Shown here piece by piece: positions 54,393-63,125 of a DNA stretch of 64,000 bases; position 1 is the first letter of the stretch; each line of letters begins with the position of its first letter. The stretch spans positions 62,007-126,006 of the forward strand of contig NZ_FREZ01000009.1 of NCBI RefSeq assembly GCF_900143525.1. The letters are read 5' to 3'. The notes beneath the pieces are model-generated. The model was not told the DNA's origin. It saw nothing but the letters and a program-made list of their open reading frames with translations, and did not search any database. The position numbers and the translations under genes were made by a program. This stretch comes from Ruegeria sp. Alg231-54 (GTDB taxonomy: Bacteria > Pseudomonadota > Alphaproteobacteria > Rhodobacterales > Rhodobacteraceae).

Positions 54393-55064
54393 ATGACGAT
54401 TTCCAAGAGTGTTCTTGCCGCAGGGCTGTGTTCGGCCATGTTTTTGGGGGCCTGTACGGACCCCGGCACGCTGAACCTGCCCTCGGATCCGAACCAGAAC
54501 GCCAAGCAGGGTGCGCTCCTTGGCGGTCTGATCGGCGCAGGTGTTGGCGCTATTGCCAATGGATCTGATCCACTTTTGGGGGCCGTAGCAGGCGGAGCAA
54601 TCGGTGCAGCAGGAGGCGGCCTGATAGGCAACCAACTAGACAAACAAGCAGCAGAACTGCGTCAGCAACTGGCCAATCAGGGCATCATCGTTACCAACGC
54701 AGGCGACCGGCTGATTGTGACCGTCCCGAATGACATCACCTTTGATACCGACAGCGCGACCGTGCGCCCGGCACTGCGGGCCGATATGGTCCGGGTAGGG
54801 CAGAATCTGGTGAATTACCCCAATTCGAACGTGCAGGTCATTGGCAATACCGACAGCGACGGCGATGCTGCGTATAATCAGGGCCTGTCCGAACGCCGGG
54901 CGCGGTCTGTCGCCGATATTCTTCAAGCCAATGGAGTAAGTGGTGCACGTATCTCGACCATTGGTCAGGGAGAAAATCGCCCGATTGCCTCTAACCTGAC
55001 GCCCGAGGGGAAGGCCCAGAACCGCCGGGTCGACATCGAGATCATTCCGAACGGAAACACATAA
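54393..55064 (+). CDS. OmpA-family lipoprotein with glycine-zipper domain
   Basis: This 223-aa protein has a lipoprotein signal (lipobox FLGAC, Cys about 21), a glycine-zipper hydrophobic region (GALLGGLIGAGVGA, AGGAIGAAGGGLIG; about 40-80) and a C-terminal OmpA peptidoglycan-binding domain (about 105-220) with ITFDTDSATVRPALRADM, SERRARSVADIL and NRRVDIEI. Such proteins tie the outer membrane to peptidoglycan. Monocistronic with terminator at 55069. Confidence 0.92.
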   Translation: MTISKSVLAAGLCSAMFLGACTDPGTLNLPSDPNQNAKQGALLGGLIGAGVGAIANGSDPLLGAVAGGAIGAAGGGLIGNQLDKQAAELRQQLANQGIIVTNAGDRLIVTVPNDITFDTDSATVRPALRADMVRVGQNLVNYPNSNVQVIGNTDSDGDAAYNQGLSERRARSVADILQANGVSGARISTIGQGENRPIASNLTPEGKAQNRRVDIEIIPNGNT

Positions 55065-55068
55065 TGAC

Positions 55069-55094
55069 ATGGGCACTTTCGGGTGCCCATTTTT
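55069..55094 (+). terminator. Rho-independent terminator
   Basis: ATGGGCAC (55069-55076) pairs with GTGCCCAT (55083-55090) around TTTCGG, then TTTT. It follows the OmpA-family gene stop by 4 bp. Confidence 0.9.
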
Positions 55095-55179
55095 CGCACA
55101 TTGACTGCGCGTCATCCGGTCTTTGGTGCGCGCGAAAGTTACGCTAGCTATTGGGAAACACCCGAACCGGAGTTTCCCA

Positions 55180-55722
55180 ATGTCTGACCCCATACTTCTG
55201 AGCCTGTCCGGCTCATTGCGCCAAAGCGCGACCAACCGCAAATTGCTGCGCGAAGCGGCACGGTTGTTCGAGCCGGGAACGCATATCGAAGCCGATCTGA
55301 ACCTGCCGCTTTATGATGGTGATCTTGAGGATGGCGAGGGCATTCCTGCCGCAGTTCAAACCTTGTCCGATCAGATCGCGCAGGCTGATGCCGTGATCAT
55401 TTCCACTCCGGAATACAACAAAGGCCCGTCGGGTGTTCTGAAAAACGCTTTGGACTGGGTCAGCCGAACAGATGGCCGCCCCTGGGCCGACAAACCGGTT
55501 GCCGTGATGTCAGCTGCCGCAGGACGCGCAGGTGGCGAGCGGGCGCAGATGGTTCTGCGCGGCTATATGGTTCCGTTCCAGCCTCGTATCCTGCAGGGGC
55601 CGGAAATTCATCTGGCCAGCAGCTCGAACGAGTTTGATGAGCAGGGGAAATTGTTGAGCGACCGTTACGAAAGCTCTCTGCGGACACTCATGCAGAAACT
55701 GCGGGCGGAGGCCGGGTTCTGA
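55180..55722 (+). CDS. NAD(P)H-dependent FMN reductase
   Basis: This 180-aa flavodoxin-fold protein matches the FMN_red family: LSLSGSLRQSATNRKLL near 7-23 binds FMN phosphate and STPEYNKGPSGVLKNALDWVS near 75-95 is the second signature. Enzymes of this group reduce quinones, azo dyes, chromate or FMN. ATG 55180 has GGAG 8 nt upstream; an in-frame ATG 19 codons earlier lacks homology. The dehydratase gene follows after 49 bp. Confidence 0.9.
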   Translation: MSDPILLSLSGSLRQSATNRKLLREAARLFEPGTHIEADLNLPLYDGDLEDGEGIPAAVQTLSDQIAQADAVIISTPEYNKGPSGVLKNALDWVSRTDGRPWADKPVAVMSAAAGRAGGERAQMVLRGYMVPFQPRILQGPEIHLASSSNEFDEQGKLLSDRYESSLRTLMQKLRAEAGF

Positions 55723-55771
55723 GATCAAGACGCCGCTTGCCGGGGCAGATCCGCCTACATAACCTCCCATC

Positions 55772-56572
55772 ATGACTGAGGATATAAAGACAGATGTGAT
55801 GGACCCGGCCCGCGCCTCCGCGCTGCTGGCGGCGCTTGGATCCAAGGACAGGGTCGCAGCAGGCGATCAACTGCCGCCGTTCTTCCACCAGCTGTATTTC
55901 TGGTCCCCTCAGCTGCCTGCCAGTTTGGGGCGCGACGGGCATCCAAAGGTTGGGGACGGTCTGATCCCCGATATGGGCCTGCAACGTCGGATGTGGGCCG
56001 GGGGACGGTTGCAGTTTCACACTCCGCTGGTCGTGGGTTCAAAAGCCGTGCGCCGGTCAGTGCGGGAAAGCGCGTCCACGAAAACCGGGCGAACCGGTCC
56101 GCTGGGTTTTGTTACCCTGCAACACGAGATTTCGCAGGACGGTCAATTGTGTCTGAGCGAATGGCAGGATCTGGTTTATAGGCCTGACCCTTCGGATACT
56201 GACATCAAGCCCAAGCCACCTATGGCCCGTACCGATGAAACCGACAGTCGAGACGTCACCTTCGACAGCACATTGCTGTTCCGATACTCGGCGCTGACCT
56301 TCAATGGGCACCGTATCCATTACGATCTGGACTACGCGCGGGATGTCGAAGGCTATGACGGTCTGGTCGTTCATGGACCTTTGCTGGCACAATTATTGAT
56401 GCTGTTTGCCGAGGATCTGGCAGGTCCACTGGCTCAGTTCTCATTTCGCGCGTCATCGCCGCTGATGCACTCTGAGACGGCGACCTTGTGCCGGAATGGC
56501 CAAGCGATGTGGGTGCGCGGACCAGATGGGCGGCAATGCATGTCCGCCGAGGCCGTCCCGCGATCAGAGTGA
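55772..56572 (+). CDS. FAS1-like/HTD2-type hot-dog dehydratase (mesaconyl-C4-CoA-hydratase-like)
   Basis: This 266-aa protein has an N-terminal half with the MaoC-like FAS1 dehydratase pattern (WAGGRLQFHTPLVVGSKAVR near 73-92) and a C-terminal hot-dog half with RYSALTFNGHRIHYD near 174-188 holding the catalytic His, then GLVVHGPLLAQLL. It matches mesaconyl-C4-CoA hydratase/HTD2-like enzymes that hydrate a 2-enoyl ester or CoA. No other genes of the 3-hydroxypropionate or ethylmalonyl-CoA pathways are adjacent. It overlaps the convergent FAD-oxidase by 9 bp. Confidence 0.85.
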   Translation: MTEDIKTDVMDPARASALLAALGSKDRVAAGDQLPPFFHQLYFWSPQLPASLGRDGHPKVGDGLIPDMGLQRRMWAGGRLQFHTPLVVGSKAVRRSVRESASTKTGRTGPLGFVTLQHEISQDGQLCLSEWQDLVYRPDPSDTDIKPKPPMARTDETDSRDVTFDSTLLFRYSALTFNGHRIHYDLDYARDVEGYDGLVVHGPLLAQLLMLFAEDLAGPLAQFSFRASSPLMHSETATLCRNGQAMWVRGPDGRQCMSAEAVPRSE

Positions 56573-57598
56573 TGCTTCGGGCCTGAAATCACTGGGGATC
56601 GCGTCCCGGTTCTCAAGAACCAGATCCGCCATAACCTCAGCTACTTTCGGGGCCATGCCAAAGCCGATCTTGAAACCACCATTGGCGATGAATTGACCTT
56701 TGTGTACCGGGTGCGCGCCAAGCATCGGTGCGCGGCTTTTGCTGCGCGGCCGTACACCCGCCCATCGTTCAATGACCTCTGCGCCATGTAGGACGGGAAC
56801 GGCCCGCATCGCCCGGTCCAGAACCTCGTCCAGTGCCGCGTCTGTGCTGGTCGGATCGTCATAGTCACGCTCCGAGGTCGATCCAATCGCCAATGTCCCG
56901 TCCGCATGCGGTATGAAGTGGATCGCGTCTGCAAACAGCTGCGGGACTTCACCCGCATCAAACCGCAGCAGCGCGGCTTGACCCTTGACGCCGTTTCCGA
57001 CTGTCTTGCCAAACGCCTCGCTCAGTTCCTGAAGTCCGGCGAGCCCGGTTGCATGGACAACCTGTCCGCGATCTGGTGTGTCGGCTACGACCTCGACGCC
57101 CATCACAGCCAACGCTGCAACCAAGGCCGCACAAGCGCGCCGGGGATGCATGCGGGCGCTCAGCGTATCATGGATGACAAACCCTGTCGGGCTGGGCGGA
57201 CACCATGCACCGACCGCGGCTGTTTCGACGACCCGCCATTCAGCGCGACCCTGCCACAGTTCAACCGCCGTGCCCGCACGGGCATGGGCAAGTTCCAGCG
57301 TTCGCGTGTCAGCGATGGGTTGCAGCCGTCCCAGCCGCGCATATCCGGGTGAGACGCCGCCTGTGGCCTCGACCTGTTTCCAGAATGGTTCGGCCATGAT
57401 CAGGCTGTCGAACTGAAACGCCTTCTTGGCATTCCAGTTTTCAGGCACATGAGGTGCCAGTGCGCCAACCAGGCCACCGCTGGATCCGGCTCCGGGACCA
57501 AAAGGGTCGACGATCTGCACCTTTGCGCCACGCCGCGCGCAGGTCCAAGCGATGGACAGGCCGAAAATTCCTGCACCGCGCACCGTCACATCGACCAT
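56564..57598 (-). CDS. FAD-dependent oxidoreductase, stand-alone MnmC C-terminal (oxidase) type
   Basis: This 344-aa DAO-superfamily protein has the FAD motif VRGAGIFGLSIAWTCARRGA near 6-25 and, at the C-terminus, ANGGFKIGFGMAPKVAEVMA. Divergent 55 bp away is mnmD, encoding the methyltransferase half of E. coli MnmC. In E. coli the C-terminal FAD domain removes carboxymethyl from cmnm5U34 in tRNA and MnmD then methylates the nm5U. This protein is therefore likely the separate oxidase subunit, though a glycine-oxidase or other DAO role cannot be excluded. ATG 57598 is preferred because GGGGA lies 6-7 nt before it. Confidence 0.82.
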   Translation of the reverse strand: MVDVTVRGAGIFGLSIAWTCARRGAKVQIVDPFGPGAGSSGGLVGALAPHVPENWNAKKAFQFDSLIMAEPFWKQVEATGGVSPGYARLGRLQPIADTRTLELAHARAGTAVELWQGRAEWRVVETAAVGAWCPPSPTGFVIHDTLSARMHPRRACAALVAALAVMGVEVVADTPDRGQVVHATGLAGLQELSEAFGKTVGNGVKGQAALLRFDAGEVPQLFADAIHFIPHADGTLAIGSTSERDYDDPTSTDAALDEVLDRAMRAVPVLHGAEVIERWAGVRPRSKSRAPMLGAHPVHKGQFIANGGFKIGFGMAPKVAEVMADLVLENRDAIPSDFRPEASL

Positions 57599-57653
57599 TG
57601 CCATTCCCCTTTACCTTGTTCAGTGTCGCGCCGCTTAGCTACAGGATTCTCCG

Positions 57654-58319
57654 ATGGCAGACCAGCGCGCCGAACTGACATGGACTGAGGATCAGATCCC
57701 GGTCTCGGATCATTTCGACGATCCGTATTACTCGTTGCAGAACGGGCTGGAAGAGACGCGGCATGTGTTTCTGGCGGGCAATGACCTGCCCGCACGGTTT
57801 ACACCGGGGTTTCACATAGCAGAGCTGGGTTTTGGCACCGGATTGAACATGCTGACCGTCTGGTCCGAATGGGAGAGATCGGGCCAGACCACGCCCCTGA
57901 CCTTTACAAGTTTTGAGGCCTATCCGATGGCGTCCGCGGACATGTCCCGAGCGCTGGCGGCCTTTCCTGAACTTGCGCCTTGGTCTGACCGGTTCCTTGC
58001 GCAATGGGAGGGTGGCACATGTGATTTGGGCACCCTGCGGCTTGAGGTTGTTGAAGGCGATGCGCGACGAACCCTACAAACGTGGGAAGGTGCCGCCGAT
58101 GCGTGGTTTTTGGATGGCTTCTCTCCGGCTAAAAACCCGGAATTATGGGGTGCAGACCTGATGCAGCAAGTCGCCGACCACACGGCCACTGGCGGAACGG
58201 CGGCGACGTATACCGCCGCCGGGTTCGTGCGGCGGGGGCTTGAGGATGCCGGTTTCACCGTTACGCGCGCGCCCGGTTATGGCCGCAAGCGCCACATGAC
58301 CCGGGCAATCAAATCATGA
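57654..58319 (+). CDS. mnmD: tRNA (5-methylaminomethyl-2-thiouridine)-methyltransferase MnmD
   Basis: This 221-aa DUF752/MnmD protein has the SAM-binding motif IAELGFGTGLNMLTVWSEWE near 43-62 and the FLDGFSPAKNPELW motif near 150-163 that is typical of the MnmC methyltransferase half. It should methylate nm5s2U34 to mnm5s2U34. The FAD half is encoded divergently at 56564-57598 rather than fused. The stop overlaps the DMT transporter start as ATGA. Confidence 0.93.
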   Translation: MADQRAELTWTEDQIPVSDHFDDPYYSLQNGLEETRHVFLAGNDLPARFTPGFHIAELGFGTGLNMLTVWSEWERSGQTTPLTFTSFEAYPMASADMSRALAAFPELAPWSDRFLAQWEGGTCDLGTLRLEVVEGDARRTLQTWEGAADAWFLDGFSPAKNPELWGADLMQQVADHTATGGTAATYTAAGFVRRGLEDAGFTVTRAPGYGRKRHMTRAIKS

Positions 58320-59185
58320 CGCAGCAGAACAATTCGCGCGCCGGGATTGCGTTGATGGTCGGGGCGACCATCGTCTTTGCGCTGCAGGACGGTATTTCGC
58401 GCCATCTAGCGGGAACATACAACACCTACATGGTCGTAATGATCCGCTATTGGTTCTTCGCCGCCTTTGTCATCGCTTTGGCCGCACGTGCGCCCGGCGG
58501 ATTGAAGGCCACCACCCAGACAAGCCAGCTGAAGCTGCAGATATTTCGCGGCCTGCTGCTGGCGGCCGAGATCTGCGTCGCAGTGTTTAGTTTTACTGTT
58601 CTGGGCCTGATCGACGCGATGGCAGTTTTCATCTGCTACCCGTTGTTGATCGCCGCTCTCAGCGGGCCGGTATTGGGCGAACAGGTCGGCTGGCGACGCT
58701 GGGCCGCAATCGGCGTTGGGTGCATCGGTGTTCTGATCATCCTGCAGCCCGGCGTGGGTGTCTTTAACCCTTGGGCCATTGTACCGCTGATCTCGGCTTT
58801 CATGTTTGCAGTCTATGGTTTGCTGACCCGTTACGTGTCCCGCCGGGACAATTCCGCCACCAGCTTTTTCTGGACAGGCGTCAGTGGTGCCGTCGCCATG
58901 ACGTTAGTGGGAATGTGGTTCTGGGAGCCGATGGCCCAGACGGATTGGGCCTGGATGGCGCTGCTATGCGTCAGCGGCGTTCTGGGACACTGGTTGCTGA
59001 TCAAATGCTATGAGATGGCCGAGGCCAGCGCGGTGCAGCCCTTCGCCTACTTCCACTTGGTCTGGAGTGCGATCCTGGGAATCTCGGTGTTTGGCGAAAC
59101 GCTGCGCCCCGAAGTGGTCATAGGCGCAGCGCTGGTTGTCGCCGCCGGGCTGTTCACACTATGGCGCGAAAGACGCCAGCGTTGA
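58316..59185 (+). CDS. DMT-family transporter (EamA)
   Basis: This 289-aa protein has about ten membrane segments in two EamA repeats (RYWFFAAFVIALAARAPGG near 43-61; ASAVQPFAYFHLVWSAILG near 238-256). Substrate is unknown. It begins within the mnmD stop codon, so it is coupled to mnmD, and ends with a 27-bp convergent overlap with the lytic-transglycosylase gene. Confidence 0.9.
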   Translation: MTQQNNSRAGIALMVGATIVFALQDGISRHLAGTYNTYMVVMIRYWFFAAFVIALAARAPGGLKATTQTSQLKLQIFRGLLLAAEICVAVFSFTVLGLIDAMAVFICYPLLIAALSGPVLGEQVGWRRWAAIGVGCIGVLIILQPGVGVFNPWAIVPLISAFMFAVYGLLTRYVSRRDNSATSFFWTGVSGAVAMTLVGMWFWEPMAQTDWAWMALLCVSGVLGHWLLIKCYEMAEASAVQPFAYFHLVWSAILGISVFGETLRPEVVIGAALVVAAGLFTLWRERRQR

Positions 59186-61123
59186 CCCGACCAGTTCCTG
59201 CGAGAACGGGATCGGCAAGGCAGGTTTGCCAAGACGGGCGCGATAGACCGGCAGGCTTTCCGACACACGCATCACGTAGTTGCGGGTCTCACTGAACGGG
59301 ATCGCCTCAATCCAGTCGACCACGTCGATTTCACCTGCGCGCGGGTCGCCATAGCGATCCATCCACGACATCGGCCGACGCGGACCTGCGTTATATCCGG
59401 CAGCCATCATCACAACGTTTCCGTTGAAATCAGCGGCCAGACCGGACAGGTAATTGGCACCCAGCTTCGCGTTATATTGCCAATCCGAGGTCAGCTTGAT
59501 CGTCTTGTGGCCACTTAGGATACCCAGTTCCTTGGCGACAAGCTTTGCCGTGGCTGGCATGACCTGCATCAGCCCGCGCGCACCGGCACCGCTGATCACA
59601 ACGGGGTCAAACTCGCTTTCCCGACGGGCGATGGCCAGCGTCATTTCCTTGGCCATGGGCAAACCCATATCTGCCACCGGATGCACCGGGTAGTAGGCGG
59701 CTGGCAAAACCAGGCCGACTGTTGCAGCGCGTTTGGCGATCATCACGGCCAGATGCGGCTGCTTCAACTCGATCACCAAATCGCCCAACTGATTGGCCTG
59801 AACCGGATCCAACCCTTCAACCAGATGGGTCAGGAACCGTTCAGACAGGGTGTCTTCGTCAGCCTTCAGCAGCAGTAGACCCGCCTCCAGCACACTTGAA
59901 TTGGAGAACTCAGCTTGCTTCCAGTGTGGCGCCCGGCGGGGGGTGGCCAGTTCATTATCGAAAGGACGCCCGATCTGCTCCGCCGCCAGCAAGCCGTAGA
60001 AAGAGGATTGATAATCTGCACCCATCGCATAGGCGTCATAGGCTTTTTCGGCGTCACCATGCGCCGCATAGGCACGACCCAACCAATACCCGGCGCGCCC
60101 TTTCGAGATCGGCGATTTCACCGCGTCCGAGAAGTTCTGGAAATGCCGGATCGCGGTCGCAGGATCATTCAGCTTCCGCAAGGCCAGAAACCCGGAAAGC
60201 CACTCCAGATCCGCATAGCCATAGCCCATTTCAGGCGTCATGTGGTGATTGGCTGCAATCTGATAAGCGCGGTTCTGGTCCCCATTTCGCATCTCAAGTC
60301 GGGCCAAACGGCGACGGCCTTCGGCCCATTTGTCAGGCTCACCCAACTCGTCGGGGCCGGTAGAGCGCGCCAGCATCAAATCTATCGCGCTGTCGTCCAG
60401 TTCTTTCTTGTCACGCCAGACGAACCTGTCAAAAGCCAAGCCCGGTGAATCGACCAGCGATTTTGGAACCGCCGCCACCTTGCCGTCGACGCCGGGTTGC
60501 CGTTTCTGAAGGCCGATCCGCGCCTCTGCCAGTTTTCGTTGTTCGGCGCTGACCAAAGGCAGCATCTGACCTGCGCTGACAAGGTGGTTGTCCCATAGCA
60601 TCCGATCCAGACGGGCAGCGTGATGGGGTTTCAGCAGCTTGCCAAAATTCTCAAGATAGTCTTTTTGCAGACCAGAGCCCATTGGCATGGTCCGCCAGGC
60701 CGCGACGATATCCGCCTCAGCATCTCCCTGACGACCCTTTGCCTTCAATGCAACTGCATAGTTCAACGCGCCCTCAGCGGTTTGCGGCGGCTGTTCGGCA
60801 TAGAATCTAAGAACGCGGTCCGGATCGGCGCCAGTAAAGGCGGGTTCACTTTTACGCCGCAACCAAGCCAGACCAGGCCAGTCTGGACGACGATCCAAAA
60901 ACACCAGAACGTCACCCGAACTGCCAAACCCTTCGCGAAGCCAATGCCAGACGATGATGTCACGAGACACTGAGCCCCGCGCACCAGAAACACGCAGGGC
61001 TTCATTCCAGTCCCCCTTGCGCATTTCATTCATACCGGCCCGCAGATCACCTGCGGCGTCGGCCCGCACTTGTGTGCCCGAAATCAGAATTACGACCGTC
61101 AAAAACGCCAGAAAGCGTGTCAT
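59159..61123 (-). CDS. Soluble-type lytic transglycosylase (Slt70-like)
   Basis: This 654-aa exported enzyme has a signal peptide (MTRFLAFLTVVILISGTQVRA), a long alpha-superhelical region (about 60-470) and the C-terminal SLT domain with IARRESEFDPVVISGAGARG, whose Glu is catalytic, then GLMQVMPATAK. It cleaves the MurNAc-GlcNAc bond with 1,6-anhydro product. Two upstream in-frame starts exist; I chose ATG 61123, where the signal peptide is cleanest, though its ribosome-binding site is poor. It is divergent from dapA. Confidence 0.93.
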   Translation of the reverse strand: MTRFLAFLTVVILISGTQVRADAAGDLRAGMNEMRKGDWNEALRVSGARGSVSRDIIVWHWLREGFGSSGDVLVFLDRRPDWPGLAWLRRKSEPAFTGADPDRVLRFYAEQPPQTAEGALNYAVALKAKGRQGDAEADIVAAWRTMPMGSGLQKDYLENFGKLLKPHHAARLDRMLWDNHLVSAGQMLPLVSAEQRKLAEARIGLQKRQPGVDGKVAAVPKSLVDSPGLAFDRFVWRDKKELDDSAIDLMLARSTGPDELGEPDKWAEGRRRLARLEMRNGDQNRAYQIAANHHMTPEMGYGYADLEWLSGFLALRKLNDPATAIRHFQNFSDAVKSPISKGRAGYWLGRAYAAHGDAEKAYDAYAMGADYQSSFYGLLAAEQIGRPFDNELATPRRAPHWKQAEFSNSSVLEAGLLLLKADEDTLSERFLTHLVEGLDPVQANQLGDLVIELKQPHLAVMIAKRAATVGLVLPAAYYPVHPVADMGLPMAKEMTLAIARRESEFDPVVISGAGARGLMQVMPATAKLVAKELGILSGHKTIKLTSDWQYNAKLGANYLSGLAADFNGNVVMMAAGYNAGPRRPMSWMDRYGDPRAGEIDVVDWIEAIPFSETRNYVMRVSESLPVYRARLGKPALPIPFSQELVGSTLASFAP

Positions 61124-61256
61124 CCCTTGCATTTCCCAACCAACCAAGGATACAGCCATTCAGGATAAAGCTTGCGCCGTCGGGTTCAACTCAAGAAAGA
61201 CAGATTTCTGGCAAACCGAGGCGTAAAAATTACAAACTGCACCTAAGGAGCGTGTC

Positions 61257-62129
61257 ATGTTCAAAGGCTCTATGCCAGCCCTCGTCACACCGTTTAGCAA
61301 CGGCGAGTTGGACCTGAAGACGCTCAAACATTTGGTGGAATGGCAGATTCAGGAAGGCTCCACTGGGCTGGTTCCCGTTGGCACCACCGGCGAAAGCCCC
61401 ACGCTGAGCCACGAAGAACATGAAACTGTTGTGGATGAAGTCGTAAGGGCCTCAGCTGGTCGTGTTCCCGTGATCGCGGGTGCGGGGTCAAACAACACTG
61501 TTGAGGCCATCCGGTTTGTGCGATTCGCGCAGAAAGTAGGCGCCGATGCAGCTCTGGTCGTGACGCCATATTACAACAAGCCCACGCAAAAGGGTCTGCT
61601 GATGCATTTCCGTGCGCTGCATGATTGCGCGGATATTCCGATCATCATCTACAACATTCCCGGTCGGTCAGTCATCGACATGACCCCTGAAACCATGGGT
61701 GAGTTGGCGAAACTGCCACGCATCGTCGGTGTAAAGGACGCAACTGGAGATCTGGCCCGCGTCAGCCAACAGCGCGCGTCCTGCGGCCCGGACTTTTGCC
61801 AGTTGTCAGGCGAGGACGCGACGGCGCTTGGTTTCAACGCGCATGGCGGTGTGGGCTGTATTTCGGTCACCGCGAACGTCGCACCCAAACTGTGTGCCGA
61901 ATTCCAGCAGGCGACGCTGAACGGCGACTATGCCAAAGCGTTGGAGTATCAGGACCGCCTGATGCCCCTGCACGAAGCGATCTTTATCGAGCCCGGCCTC
62001 GTGGGTGCCAAATACGCGCTCAGCAAATTGGGTCTGTGCAGCGAAGAAGTCCGCTCGCCCCTGTCCGGGCTGGAAAGCAGCACCAAATCCGCGATTGACG
62101 CGGCGCTCCAGCACGCCGGCCTTATCTAA
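61257..62129 (+). CDS. dapA: 4-hydroxy-tetrahydrodipicolinate synthase
   Basis: DapA condenses pyruvate with aspartate semialdehyde in lysine/DAP synthesis. The 290-aa enzyme has the Schiff-base Lys160 ([11 protein letters not shown]), Tyr132 and Arg137 (IIYNIPGRS) and Thr43/44 (VGTTGES). The 98-bp upstream gap contains AAGGAG before the ATG. It is followed by a bidirectional terminator and a copy of the dispersed repeat. Confidence 0.97.
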   Translation: MFKGSMPALVTPFSNGELDLKTLKHLVEWQIQEGSTGLVPVGTTGESPTLSHEEHETVVDEVVRASAGRVPVIAGAGSNNTVEAIRFVRFAQKVGADAALVVTPYYNKPTQKGLLMHFRALHDCADIPIIIYNIPGRSVIDMTPETMGELAKLPRIVGVKDATGDLARVSQQRASCGPDFCQLSGEDATALGFNAHGGVGCISVTANVAPKLCAEFQQATLNGDYAKALEYQDRLMPLHEAIFIEPGLVGAKYALSKLGLCSEEVRSPLSGLESSTKSAIDAALQHAGLI

Positions 62130-62138
62130 GGCGAATTC

Positions 62139-62177
62139 AAAAAAAGGCGGCCTCGAACCTCGAGCGCCGCCTTTTTT
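62139..62177. terminator. Bidirectional Rho-independent terminator
   Basis: GGCGGC-CTCGA (62146-62156) pairs with TCGAG-c-GCCGCC (62160-62171) with one bulged C and an ACC loop; it is flanked by AAAAAAA on the left and TTTTTT on the right, so it can end both dapA and the soeC transcript coming from the other side. Confidence 0.9.
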
Positions 62178-62191
62178 GTTCCGGTTCCAGA

Positions 62192-62252
62192 CTTCATCTG
62201 GCCCAAAATATCCCGGGGGCGTCGCGGCTTGCCGCGACGGGGGCAGAGCCCC
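62192..62252 (+). repeat. Dispersed intergenic repeat, copy 2, with two hairpins
   Basis: CTTCATCTGGCCCAAAATAT then CCCGGGGGC (62192-62220), followed by a 7-bp hairpin GTCGCGG (62221-62227) with CCGCGAC (62232-62238), then a GGGGG...CCCCC hairpin that touches the soeC stop codon. Same leading core as copy 3 (63928-63954, reversed) and partly copy 1 (38913). Confidence 0.6.
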
Positions 62253-63125
62253 CTATCGTTTTCCGTAATACAGTCCAACGACATGCTCGGCCTGCGCAAA
62301 GAAAAGCCAGCGCGATGTGGCAACGCCGGCAAGGTGCGATGCCACGGCCAGCAGTGCAAAGAAGTGGCCGAACGGCAGTAGCAGCAGGATAACCGGCAAG
62401 ACAAAGGCCAGCATAAACGAGATGATGCGCAGCTTTTCAGCATGCTTGCGGCCAACGACGTGAACGAATTCACGCAGCAAATAGTTGGTGCCGGTATGAG
62501 GAGGCTCGAATGCACGCACGGTGCCGCGATCGCCCAATCCGGTAGCCGTGCCCAGATTTGTGCCGGACTCCTCCAGCGCTTTGTCGCCCTTTTTCCAATA
62601 CAATATCTGCACCAGCGCCGCGATCAGCAGCAGCGGCAGCGCCACTCGGACCTGTCCGGCCAGCAGTGCACCGCCTGCCAGGCTGAAGCTGAGGAACATG
62701 GCCGGAGTCAGGTTCATATTCCATCTGGGAATGGTTTTGAGCTGCGTGTAGATCATCGACGTGGTGAACACGGTAAGTAGCGAGAACAGCGCACCGATCC
62801 AGCCAAGAAGGCTCCAGCGTTGGCCCAGGAAGATCACGCCAATCGCATAAAGCCCCATGACGATCAGAGCGATGACCGCGCACCAGCCTTCGCGGCTGAG
62901 CCAGCTGGTCTTCCATTGCGTAAACGCTTTCCAAGCCCGCTCGGGGTGGCCAAGGTGAAAGGTGGAGGCCATCAGGCCGCCAACGGACAGGGCGTAGGCG
63001 ATGGCGAAAAAGACAAAAGCGACCCAGCCAGAGACGTCTGGCAGACCGAGGCTCAAAAAGAACAAAAGTCCAAATCCAAGACCCGACAGGGTTGTGAAAA
63101 TGATAACGGAAGGTGCTGGATGCAT
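62253..63125 (-). CDS. soeC: DmsC/NrfD-type membrane anchor, probable sulfite dehydrogenase subunit SoeC
   Basis: This 290-aa protein is highly hydrophobic with about eight membrane segments (GLLFFLSLG, VFFAIAYALS, AVIALIVMGLYAIGVIFL and others) and matches DmsC-type quinol-linked anchors of CISM complexes. Together with the iron-sulfur subunit (start codon of this gene overlaps its stop) it is the anchor of a molybdopterin enzyme that passes electrons to the quinone pool. In roseobacters this arrangement is SoeABC, cytoplasmic sulfite oxidation; a DMSO reductase-like role cannot be fully excluded. Confidence 0.82.
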   Translation of the reverse strand: MHPAPSVIIFTTLSGLGFGLLFFLSLGLPDVSGWVAFVFFAIAYALSVGGLMASTFHLGHPERAWKAFTQWKTSWLSREGWCAVIALIVMGLYAIGVIFLGQRWSLLGWIGALFSLLTVFTTSMIYTQLKTIPRWNMNLTPAMFLSFSLAGGALLAGQVRVALPLLLIAALVQILYWKKGDKALEESGTNLGTATGLGDRGTVRAFEPPHTGTNYLLREFVHVVGRKHAEKLRIISFMLAFVLPVILLLLPFGHFFALLAVASHLAGVATSRWLFFAQAEHVVGLYYGKR

